This document shows positions 48,689 through 56,442 of a stretch of 64,000 nucleotides of DNA, in pieces. This stretch comes from CAVROP01 sp050012175 (lineage in GTDB: Bacteria > Acidobacteriota > Terriglobia > UBA7540). Where the stretch lies: the NCBI GenBank assembly GCA_050012175.1, contig JBEKHR010000004.1, positions 117,938-181,937 of the forward strand. The letters run 5' to 3'. The notes under the pieces were generated by a model. It was given only the letters and a program-made list of their open reading frames with translations. It did no database searches and was not told the DNA's origin. Both the position numbers and the translations under genes were made by a program. Position 1 is the stretch's first letter. The number at the start of each line of letters is the position of its first letter.

Positions 48689-48926
48689 AGCGGCTATCGC
48701 GATAGTAACGGATGATGTCAGTCGAATCCCACTGGCCCACCCAGCGCTCCTCGAGCTCTCGCAAGGGAGCCACCGCCTCCTTCCACGATCGGCGGCCGCG
48801 GCTCTCCCCGACCATGCCCCGCAGTGCCTCGCGGATCAGCCCACTTCGCGATCGCCCCTGCGACCGTGCAGCCCGATCTACCTTCTTGAGAAACTGACTG
48901 GGGAAAGAAACCATCACCTTGGCCAT
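48666..48926 (-). CDS. vapB: Ribbon-helix-helix antitoxin, VapB type
   Basis: An 86-aa protein whose N terminus is a CopG/RHH DNA-binding fold (MAKVMVSFPSQFLKKVDRAA, then GRSRSGLIREALRGMV). The C-terminal half (WKEAVAPLRELEERW, DSTDIIRYYRDSRYG) should wrap the toxin. It likely represses its own promoter. Gene order antitoxin-toxin and the overlap support co-translation. Confidence 0.88.
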   Translation of the reverse strand: MAKVMVSFPSQFLKKVDRAARSQGRSRSGLIREALRGMVGESRGRRSWKEAVAPLRELEERWVGQWDSTDIIRYYRDSRYGRKDRR

Positions 48927-49479
48927 TGGGGCCTCACCTCGCAGCCAATCATAACACCTGCACAGGAACGAGGCAATAATTTTTATATAACGCGTCCGGT
49001 GGCGGACAACTGGATGAGGTAGCCGCTGCAGTTGAAGAGAGTTCCCCGATGAAGAGGGGACGAAATCAAATGCTGAATGGTGAATGCTGAATTATGAATT
49101 AAGGCCGAAGCCAGTTCTCCAATGAAAAGGGGGCGCGGTGGGATTGAGCCATTGCTTCATTTGATCATTGACTCGTTACAACTACGTTCGCGGGCAGGGG
49201 TGCCCGCCCCCACTGATAGCTGAAAACTGACGGCTGAAGGCTGCTTTTGAGAGTACTTGCCACCTACCAGGCACCTGGCCTAGCCAACTCAGCTTTGCTT
49301 CCGAAGTCGTACGGGCTTATAATGGTAAGTTTGGGCTGAGGGTCAGGGGGCTGGCTGCAGGTTGGAGGATGAGTTGCCGTGCAAGTGACCCCTCACCCGG
49401 CCCGCTCCGGCTGGTGAAAACGCCGGTCGCGGGCCACCCTCTCCCCTCGGGAGAGGGGAAACACCCAATCCCGAAATCC
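48927..49479. other. Gene-free stretch upstream of uvrA
   Basis: Contains word repeats (AATGCTGAATGGTGAATGCT at about 49070; TTCATTTGATCATTGACTCG at about 49157) and, at about 49388-49461, a CCCTCACCCGGCCC...CCACCCTCTCCCC...GGGAGAGGGG unit similar to one at about 18450-18530. The uvrA frame is open upstream through this unit, but that part is unlikely to be translated. Confidence 0.5.
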
Positions 49480-52400
49480 ATGGCACCAAGCCGCGATCAA
49501 ACAACCGATAATCTCTTGCCCGCCGTGACGCCTGCCGGCGCGGGAGGCGCGTCTGGCGTCTATCGCTCCGGCCCCGGGAGCTCTGCGGTTGCGGGGGAAG
49601 CAGCGGCTTCCGTTTTGCCGGTCACCAAAACCAACGGAGCGACAAATTCTTCCGGCAAGAACGGGGAAGCGGATTCCATTGTGGTGCGCGGGGCGCGCGT
49701 GCACAATCTGAAGAATATCGATTGCACCATTCCTCACAACCGATTGACGGTGGTGACAGGCCTTTCGGGCTCGGGCAAGTCCAGCCTGGCTTTTGACACG
49801 CTCTATGCCGAGGGGCAGCGTCGTTACATCGAATCGCTCTCTGCTTACGCCCGGCAGTTTCTGGAACGTATGGAAAAGCCGGACGTTGACGAAGTGGTGG
49901 GGATTGCTCCTCCCGTGGCGATCCGCCAGAAGAACACCACTCGTAATCCCCGCTCGACCGTGGCCACGGCCACCGAAATCTACGATTATCTTAGACTTTT
50001 ATTTGCGCGCGTCGGCGTCACCACCTGCTATCAATGCGGCCAGGTGGTGCGCAGAGATCATGTGGATGAAGTCGCTGACCAGGTGGTTGCCATGGAAGCT
50101 GGCCGGCGCTTTTACGTTCTCTTCCAGGTGAATTCGGGCGCATCGCCAGCCGTGGCAGAACGCCACGGGGATGCGTCCGGGACAGACTCGCCAGCTTCCC
50201 TCGAGGCAAGAGCGAGCGGGCGAGCGACGCGCGATAAAGGAGCGGCTCGCGCTCATGCGGGTTCTTTGGAGGAAAGGGGAGAGCCTTCTTCACTGCGCCC
50301 GCCTGCACCGCCGGATGAATCACTCAAACCACGGCTGTTCTCGCTTCGCCAGCATGGGTTCAACCGGCTGTACCAGGACGGGCGCGTCTTCGAATTCTCG
50401 ACACCAGAGTCGCTGCTCGAGGTCGATTTCGCAGAGCCCGTTTATATCCTTGTGGACCGTCTGGCGGTGGGGCCGGAGATCCGCCAGCGGCTGATTGATT
50501 CCCTTGAACTCTGCTTCCGAGAAGCCGGGGAGGCGGCGCTGGAGTTTGTTTCACCGGAACCTGCTTCTCCGCCGGAACGCCTGGTCTTTAGCGAGCGGTT
50601 TGAGTGCAAGCGGTGCAAGATCGCATTTCAAGCGCCCGAGCCCGGCTTCTTTTCGTTCAATAATCCTTACGGCGCCTGCCCCCGCTGCCAGGGATTTGGC
50701 AACACCATTGATTTCGACCTGGACCTGGTTATTCCCGACAAGAATAAAAGTCTTGCTCAAGGGGCAGTGGAGCCCTGGACCAAGCCTCGTCACCGGATGC
50801 TTTACAACGAGATGAAGCGGGCGGCTCGGGCCAAGGGTATTCCTCTGGATGTTCCTTACTATCGGCTGGCTTCGGAGGAGCGGCGGTGGTTGATCGAGGG
50901 TGACCAAGATTTTCCTGGAATTCGTGGCTTCTTCGATTATCTGGAGAGGAAGAAGTACAAGCTGCACGTGCGCGTTTTCCTCAGCCGGTACCGTGGATAC
51001 ACGCTTTGCCCGGAGTGCCAGGGCGGCCGGCTGCGTCGCGAAGCCCTGCACGTTCTCCTGGACGGAAAAAACATCACGGAAGTCTGCCGCATGTCGATCC
51101 AGGATGCCTACCCTTTCTTCAATGAGCTCCGGCTGTCGCCGGAACAGCAGGCGGTGGCGGACAAGGTGCTCGACGAAATCCGCTCGCGACTGAAATTCCT
51201 TTACAAGGTCGGCCTGGAATACCTGACGCTCGACCGGTTGGCGTCCACGCTCTCCGGAGGTGAGTCGCAGCGAATTCAGTTAGCGACGGCGCTCGGCTCG
51301 AGCCTGGTGGGTGCACTCTATGTGCTGGACGAGCCCTCCATTGGGCTACATCCCCGCGACACCGGCAGGCTCATTGAAATCCTGAAGACCCTGCGCGACT
51401 TGGGCAACACGGTCCTGGTCGTCGAGCATGACCCGGAGATGATGCGAGAGGCGGACAAGATCCTGGACTTAGGTCCCGGAGCGGGGGAGCATGGTGGCCG
51501 CCTGGTGTACGAGGGCGATCTGGCAGGTCTTTGCGCCAATCCACAGTCGCTCACCGGCCGTTACCTGTCCGGCGGGCTGGAGATTCCAGTGCCCTCGGAA
51601 CGACGGAAGCCCGGGAAGTCCTGGCTGCGCATTCGTGGTGCGCGTCAACACAATCTGAAATCGATCGACGTGGATATTCCGCTGGGGCTCATGGTGTGCG
51701 TGAGCGGGGTTTCCGGTTCGGGAAAATCCACGCTGGTCCATGACGTTCTTTATAACGCCCTGATTTCCCGCCGCGGCCTGCGGGCCCCACGTGCCCAGTA
51801 CGAGGGAATCGAAGGTGATCAGCAGCTTGCGGATGTGGTGCTCGTGGACCAGTCACCACTCGGGCGGACGCCTCGTTCCAATCCCATCACTTACATCAAG
51901 GCCTTCGACGCCATACGAGATGTTCTGGCTGCCACGCCTGAAGCCCGCAAGCGTGGGTATTCGCCCGGCTACTTTTCCTTCAATATCCCCGGTGGCCGTT
52001 GTGAGACCTGCCAGGGGGACGGCACGGTGACGCTGGAGATGCAGTTTCTGGCCGATGTCGAGCTGGTGTGCGAGGAATGCGGCGGCCGCCGTTTCAAACC
52101 CAGTGTCCTGGAAGTGCGTTACAAGGGCAAGAACATTTACGAAGTGCTGCAAATGACTGTGAAAGAGGCCCTGGTCTTCTTTTCAGGCTTTCCGAAGGTG
52201 ACCCGTAAGATACGCGTCCTCGAGGAGGTTGGTCTCGGCTATTTACGCCTGGGGCAATCCGCCACGACTCTCTCGGGTGGCGAGGCCCAGCGGGTGCGGT
52301 TGGCGGCGCATCTTGCTCATCAGGCGGGCGAAAACACGCTTTTTATTTTCGATGAACCCACCACGGGCTTGCATTTCGACGACATCAGCAAATTACTGGC

Positions 52401-52647
52401 AGCGTTTCGCAGGCTGATCGACGCTGGCGCGAGCGTTCTGATCATCGAGCACAATATGGACGTCCTGAAGACCGCTGACTGGATCATCGACCTGGGGCCG
52501 GAGGGCGGCGACTCAGGTGGTTACGTGGTGGTCGCCGGCCCTCCGGAAAACCTCGTCAAGAACCCTCTCTCCTTCACAGGAAAGTTCCTCGCCAAGTACC
52601 TGCGAAATTTCAAGGGGGTGGGTCGAGTTGCTCGCCATGAAGCGTAG
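49480..52647 (+). CDS. uvrA: Excinuclease ABC subunit A
   Basis: Damage-recognition ATPase of nucleotide excision repair. It has two ABC modules: Walker A GLSGSGKSSLAFDTL (near residue 95) and GVSGSGKSTLVHDVLYNALI (near 742). Signatures are STLSGGESQRIQLATALGSS and TTLSGGEAQRVRLAAHL; Walker B segments are VLDEPSIGLHPRD and FIFDEPTTGLHFDD. Zinc sites: CKRCKIAF with CPRCQGFG, and CETCQGDG with CEECGG. The start is uncertain. ATG 49480 precedes about 70 low-complexity residues before the conserved IVVRGARVHNLKNI. A second unusual feature is a low-complexity insert of about 60 residues (near 218-280) between RRFYVLFQV and LKPRLFSLRQHGF, where most UvrA proteins have a short loop. Confidence 0.95.
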   Translation: MAPSRDQTTDNLLPAVTPAGAGGASGVYRSGPGSSAVAGEAAASVLPVTKTNGATNSSGKNGEADSIVVRGARVHNLKNIDCTIPHNRLTVVTGLSGSGKSSLAFDTLYAEGQRRYIESLSAYARQFLERMEKPDVDEVVGIAPPVAIRQKNTTRNPRSTVATATEIYDYLRLLFARVGVTTCYQCGQVVRRDHVDEVADQVVAMEAGRRFYVLFQVNSGASPAVAERHGDASGTDSPASLEARASGRATRDKGAARAHAGSLEERGEPSSLRPPAPPDESLKPRLFSLRQHGFNRLYQDGRVFEFSTPESLLEVDFAEPVYILVDRLAVGPEIRQRLIDSLELCFREAGEAALEFVSPEPASPPERLVFSERFECKRCKIAFQAPEPGFFSFNNPYGACPRCQGFGNTIDFDLDLVIPDKNKSLAQGAVEPWTKPRHRMLYNEMKRAARAKGIPLDVPYYRLASEERRWLIEGDQDFPGIRGFFDYLERKKYKLHVRVFLSRYRGYTLCPECQGGRLRREALHVLLDGKNITEVCRMSIQDAYPFFNELRLSPEQQAVADKVLDEIRSRLKFLYKVGLEYLTLDRLASTLSGGESQRIQLATALGSSLVGALYVLDEPSIGLHPRDTGRLIEILKTLRDLGNTVLVVEHDPEMMREADKILDLGPGAGEHGGRLVYEGDLAGLCANPQSLTGRYLSGGLEIPVPSERRKPGKSWLRIRGARQHNLKSIDVDIPLGLMVCVSGVSGSGKSTLVHDVLYNALISRRGLRAPRAQYEGIEGDQQLADVVLVDQSPLGRTPRSNPITYIKAFDAIRDVLAATPEARKRGYSPGYFSFNIPGGRCETCQGDGTVTLEMQFLADVELVCEECGGRRFKPSVLEVRYKGKNIYEVLQMTVKEALVFFSGFPKVTRKIRVLEEVGLGYLRLGQSATTLSGGEAQRVRLAAHLAHQAGENTLFIFDEPTTGLHFDDISKLLAAFRRLIDAGASVLIIEHNMDVLKTADWIIDLGPEGGDSGGYVVVAGPPENLVKNPLSFTGKFLAKYLRNFKGVGRVARHEA

Positions 52648-54130
52648 CGCTGACTTTGGAGTGCGGCAGCTTGCTGCCGCTTTTGCGTCTCGAGCTTGCT
52701 CGAGCCGCTGCCGGAAGCAAGCTTCCGGCGAGGGAAAGCGGCAGCAAGCTGCCGCACTCCAAAGCCAGCCTGGGCGGGCAGCGCCCCAAGCGCCTGGCGG
52801 GCTTGCGGCACGCGGCCGCCGGATTTTCAGCCCCTTGCTTGTCGGGTTTGTTCTTTTCCTCTTCTGCGGCCTCCAAGCGCGCCTGCTGGCTTCCAGCGCG
52901 CAGGGGCGAGAGAATACCTCCCGAACCCATCATAACGCGGACGTATCCACGCTCCTCCGCACTGCGCAAGACGCGCTAGGCCGGAACGACTTTGCCGCCG
53001 CCGCTGACGCCCTGAAACAAGTGGTGGAAGCGCAGCCGACCCTGACCGCGGCCTGGTTTAACCTGGCCTATGCATACACCGGACTGCATAAGCACGAGGA
53101 AGCCGTCGCCTCCTACCAAAAAGCCCTGGCCCTTGATCCAAACCTGTTTGAAGCCCGCCTGAATCTGGGGATTCTACTCATCCAACTGAACAATCCCCAG
53201 GCTGCTTTGGAACACTTGGAAAAAGCCGCGACGCTTAAACCGGACCATCTCCGTGCCCAGTTGTACTATGGGCGGGCGCTCGCTCTCACGGGCCAAACGG
53301 AGCGCGCGGAAAAGCAGTACCAGACGGTGCTGCGACTTGATCCAAGGCTGGCCAGCGCGCATTACGACTTAGGTCAACTTTACTTGCAACAGAAGCGCTA
53401 CCAGGAGGCGCTCGGCTCTTTTCAAAAAGCTTCCGAACGGGACCCTACGCTATCCCAGGCTCAACTGGGCATGGCCCTCGCCATGGAAGGATTGAAAGAC
53501 GAGGTGAATGCCGCCGGTCATTTCGAGCAATACTTGACCGCTCGTCCTGACGACCTGGAAACTCGTTTTCATTTGGCACGCTTGTACCTCGAGCAGGGAA
53601 AGAACCAGCAGGCTTACGAGGGTCTCCAGAGCGTCTACCGCCTCAAACCGGAGACACCCGGCTTGGCTGCGGCGCTGGGGGATGTCTGCGCTCTCCTGAA
53701 GAAATTCCCTGAGTCTGAGAAGTTTTACCGGCAGGCTCTCCTCGCCATCCCGGCTGACCCGGACCTGCACCGGGCTTTGGGACAGACCTTGCTGGAGGAA
53801 GAGAAGTTATCGGAGGCTGAAGTCGAGTTTCGGACGGCTCTGAAGAGCGACCCCAGGAATCACGATGCTGGGCAGGGACTGGCCACCAGTCTCTATCTTC
53901 AAAAGCGCTACCCGGAGGCCATACCATTGCTCGAAGCTCTGGTGCGCGCTCCCAATCCTCCTGCCATACTCTTCTTTGCCCTCGCCACCTGTTACGACAA
54001 CCTGCATGTCCTTAAGAAGGCCCTCGACAACTACGAGCGTTTTCTGCAGCTCTCAAAAGGCCAGAGCCCGGACCACGAATGGCAGGCCACCCAGCGCGCC
54101 AAGCTACTCCGACACCAATTGGAGAAATAG
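52637..54130 (+). CDS. Exported or membrane-anchored TPR protein
   Basis: About ten tetratricopeptide repeats fill residues 95-490 (TAWFNLAYAYTGLHKHEEAV; EARLNLGILLIQLNNPQAAL; ASAHYDLGQLYLQQKRYQEA). A hydrophobic segment near residues 65-85 (PLLVGFVLFLFCGLQARLLA) is a signal peptide or anchor. ATG 52637 overlaps the end of uvrA. The first 40 residues translate a perfect inverted-repeat element (52654-52764), so the original start was probably disrupted. An unmapped start downstream of the element near 52790-52830 is an alternative. The two following genes encode exported helical proteins and may be co-transcribed. Confidence 0.8.
   Translation: MKRSADFGVRQLAAAFASRACSSRCRKQASGEGKRQQAAALQSQPGRAAPQAPGGLAARGRRIFSPLLVGFVLFLFCGLQARLLASSAQGRENTSRTHHNADVSTLLRTAQDALGRNDFAAAADALKQVVEAQPTLTAAWFNLAYAYTGLHKHEEAVASYQKALALDPNLFEARLNLGILLIQLNNPQAALEHLEKAATLKPDHLRAQLYYGRALALTGQTERAEKQYQTVLRLDPRLASAHYDLGQLYLQQKRYQEALGSFQKASERDPTLSQAQLGMALAMEGLKDEVNAAGHFEQYLTARPDDLETRFHLARLYLEQGKNQQAYEGLQSVYRLKPETPGLAAALGDVCALLKKFPESEKFYRQALLAIPADPDLHRALGQTLLEEEKLSEAEVEFRTALKSDPRNHDAGQGLATSLYLQKRYPEAIPLLEALVRAPNPPAILFFALATCYDNLHVLKKALDNYERFLQLSKGQSPDHEWQATQRAKLLRHQLEK
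52654..52764. repeat. MITE-like element with perfect 30-bp inverted repeats, copy 1
   Basis: Arms 52654-52683 and 52735-52764 are exact reverse complements (CTTTGGAGTGCGGCAGCTTG then CTGCCGCTTT). The arms themselves contain GCGGCAGC/GCTGCCGC. The centre has CTCGAGCTTGCTCGAG and CCGGAAGCAAGCTTCCGG palindromes. It sits inside the 5' end of the TPR gene. Confidence 0.9.
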
Positions 54131-54150
54131 CTATAATAGAATTATCGGTT

Positions 54151-54666
54151 ATGATCTGGCGGGCGCCTCTCTCGATCGCATTCTTGCTCATCGGCGTGCC
54201 GGTGTTCCTTGCCGGCGCTTCCTCTGCACCGTCTTCCGAAACCGAAGCGCAACTGCTGGCACGCATGCAGAAGGAGAACGACCCCGTAAGAAAATCCAAG
54301 CAAGAAACTCGTCTGGCGCGGATCAAGCTGCGGCAAGCAATCCAAGCCTACGAGCAAGGGAATACGGAACAGGGCGCCCAGCTTGTCAGCGCTTACCTGG
54401 GCAGGATCAAAGACACGTGGCAAATACTCAGGAGTTCCGGGCGCAACGCCGCGCGCGCTCCCCAGGGTTTTAAGGAACTGGACATTGAGTTGCGCGAGGA
54501 TGAGCGGTTGCTCGATGACCTGAAGCGGCGAGTCTCCTATTTTGAGCGTGACCCCATCGAGAAAGCCGCGAAGGAAATCGAGCAGGTGCGGGCAGAAGTC
54601 CTGCAGGCACTGTTTCCTGCGGCTCGGGTGCCGGAGGCTGCAAAGCCTTTGCGCAAAACTGATTGA
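54151..54666 (+). CDS. Exported helical protein of unknown function
   Basis: Not a recognised family. A signal peptide (LSIAFLLIGVPVFLAGASSA) precedes an almost entirely helical, charged domain (RMQKENDPVRKSKQETRLAR, IKLRQAIQAYEQGNTEQGAQ, DIELREDERLLDDLKRRVSY, KAAKEIEQVRAEVLQALFP). ATG 54151 follows a TATAAT at 54132-54137, a possible promoter (CCGACA at 17 bp). The next gene encodes another exported helical protein, so the pair may work together in the periplasm. Confidence 0.7.
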   Translation: MIWRAPLSIAFLLIGVPVFLAGASSAPSSETEAQLLARMQKENDPVRKSKQETRLARIKLRQAIQAYEQGNTEQGAQLVSAYLGRIKDTWQILRSSGRNAARAPQGFKELDIELREDERLLDDLKRRVSYFERDPIEKAAKEIEQVRAEVLQALFPAARVPEAAKPLRKTD

Positions 54667-54689
54667 AAGGTTCACCGGAGGCCTTGACG

Positions 54690-55337
54690 GTGAAATCACA
54701 AGCCACTCTGGTTTTGGCGCTCCTTATGCCCTTGGCCGCGCCGGCGATGACGGCTCTGGCGCAAAAACCGGATTACATTTCAGATGAAGAAGAAGACAAG
54801 ATTCGCGAGGCACAAGAGCCCTCCGAGCGCATCGAGGTTTACCTCACTCTGGCTCAAAGCCGCCTGGATCGAATCGAGGGGTTTCGCAGCAAGCCCATGG
54901 ACCCCCAATACGATAACGGCGCGTATATCGACCACTTGCTGGACGAATACATCTCACTCACGGACGATTTGAAGAACTGGATCCAGGACCAGTATGATCG
55001 CCGGGGCGACATGCGCAAGGGACTCCGGAAGGTTCTTGAGATGGGCCCCAAACAACTTCATGACTTGCGGCGAATCCAAGAGTCGCCGGATGCCTATGCC
55101 GCCGATTACGCGAAGTCCCTCCGTGACGCCAAGGACGACCTCACGGATGCCCTGGACGGTGCCACCAAGGCCCTCGCTGATCAGGTGAAAAGATTTGGAG
55201 AACTGAAGTCCGAGAAGGCGGAGGCCCAATCCGAAAAGGAGCGGATTAAAGAAGAGAAGAAGCGTACAGAAGAAGAGGAGAAACTTCGGAAGAAGGAGCG
55301 CAAACAGGCCCCGCCTTCCGATCGCGACGAAGACTGA
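54690..55337 (+). CDS. Exported coiled-coil protein of unknown function
   Basis: Not a recognised family. GTG 54690 is chosen because GGAGG lies 9 bp upstream and it yields a good signal peptide (ATLVLALLMPLAAPAMTALA). The mature part is helical with HLLDEYISLTDDLKNWIQDQ and DLTDALDGATKALADQVKRF. It ends in a Lys/Glu-rich tail of about 45 residues (EKERIKEEKKRTEEEEKLRK), probably a single alpha helix. It is spaced 24 bp from the preceding gene, with which it shares general architecture. Confidence 0.72.
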   Translation: MKSQATLVLALLMPLAAPAMTALAQKPDYISDEEEDKIREAQEPSERIEVYLTLAQSRLDRIEGFRSKPMDPQYDNGAYIDHLLDEYISLTDDLKNWIQDQYDRRGDMRKGLRKVLEMGPKQLHDLRRIQESPDAYAADYAKSLRDAKDDLTDALDGATKALADQVKRFGELKSEKAEAQSEKERIKEEKKRTEEEEKLRKKERKQAPPSDRDED

Positions 55338-55366
55338 GAGAGTGCGCGACGTTTACTGTCCTACCC

Positions 55367-56092
55367 ATGCGACTTGAACAGATGCCGCTGCCCCTAGCCT
55401 TTTCATCAGAGCCGGTGGAGATCTTCCTAAGGGTCTTTCGGTGGCTCCGCATCGCCGCGGCCCTCCCGAGCCTGCGGGTTGAATTCCGTCCCTTTGCAGG
55501 TTTGCGCAGCACCATTTGTCTGCGCAAAGACCATCTGGAAGTCTGCATTTCCGACGTATTACAGGACGCGCCACTCCTGGTTCTGGAAGCGCTGGCGGAG
55601 ATCTTGCTGTGTAAAATTTATCGCCGACGCGCTTCTCGTGAGGCGCGCGAATGCTATCTGGCTTACGTTTTAAACCCTGCCATTCGCCACCGCATTGACC
55701 AAGCGCGGCGCGAACGTGGCACAAAACGCTTACGTCCTGCCCGTGGCCGTTGGCATAATCTGGAGGAGATATTTCAGCGTCTGAACCAGAAGTTCTTCAA
55801 CGGCGAGCTTTCCGTTACTTGCCTGGGCTGGAGCCTGCAGAATTCGCGGACCATCCTTGGCCATTACGACGCCGGCCATGGGATGATCGTCATCAACCGA
55901 GCGCTGGACTCTTCCACAGCTCCGACCCACCTGGTTGAATACCTGGTGTTCCACGAGATGCTCCATATGCGATTCCCGGTGGAGTGCAACGGGCACCGCC
56001 GCGTGGTGCATTCCCGCGCGTTTCGTGAGGCAGAGAGAGAGTTTCCAGAATACGAAGAGGCTCGGAAAAGTTTGAAGCACTTCCACCCCTGA
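55367..56092 (+). CDS. SprT-like zinc metalloprotease-domain protein
   Basis: The C-terminal half has the SprT/zincin pattern: LEEIFQRLNQKFFNGELSVT, RTILGHYDAGHGMIVINRAL, then EYLVFHEMLHMRFPVE (HExxH with a further His in the following CNGHRRVVHSRAFREAEREF). The N-terminal 120 residues are basic and lack known domains. In eukaryotes SprT proteins (SPRTN) degrade DNA-protein crosslinks; bacterial roles are less clear. No typical C-terminal zinc ribbon is present. The start may be the internal Met five residues in; the ribosome binding site is weak. Confidence 0.85.
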   Translation: MRLEQMPLPLAFSSEPVEIFLRVFRWLRIAAALPSLRVEFRPFAGLRSTICLRKDHLEVCISDVLQDAPLLVLEALAEILLCKIYRRRASREARECYLAYVLNPAIRHRIDQARRERGTKRLRPARGRWHNLEEIFQRLNQKFFNGELSVTCLGWSLQNSRTILGHYDAGHGMIVINRALDSSTAPTHLVEYLVFHEMLHMRFPVECNGHRRVVHSRAFREAEREFPEYEEARKSLKHFHP

Positions 56093-56442
56093 AGCACCAG
56101 CAGCACATGAACCCAGATTTGCGCAGATTCGATCGGATGTAGGCCCGTTAGGGCCGATATCATGTGGCCCACGGCGACAGCCGTGGGGGAGAATACAGGC
56201 AATAAGATTTCTGGAGCCCCGGCAGGGGCGACATCAGCCCACAGGAAGCATTGGGAGTGACTCTGCGCAGGCCTTATGTCGCCCCTTGCGGGGCTTGACC
56301 AAAAACGATGGACCCGTCCCCCACGGCTTGCGCCGTGGGCCAAAGGACGTCGCCGCTCCGCGGCTTGGAGCGAGCGCTTGCATGTTCCTGCCAGCAGTTG
56401 GAAAATAGCAGCCCTTGCTTGAACCTCAAGGAGGTCTGACTG
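56093..56442. repeat. Nested inverted-repeat element before the GH97 gene
   Basis: Outer arms near 56163-56190 (GGCCCACGGCGACAGCCGTG, GGGGA) and 56318-56342 (TCCCCCACGGCTTGCGCCGT, GGGCC) are imperfect inverted repeats. An inner pair GCCCCGGCAGGGGCGACAT / ATGTCGCCCCTTGCGGGGC lies near 56216 and 56276. It looks like a MITE; no gene is seen. Confidence 0.7.
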
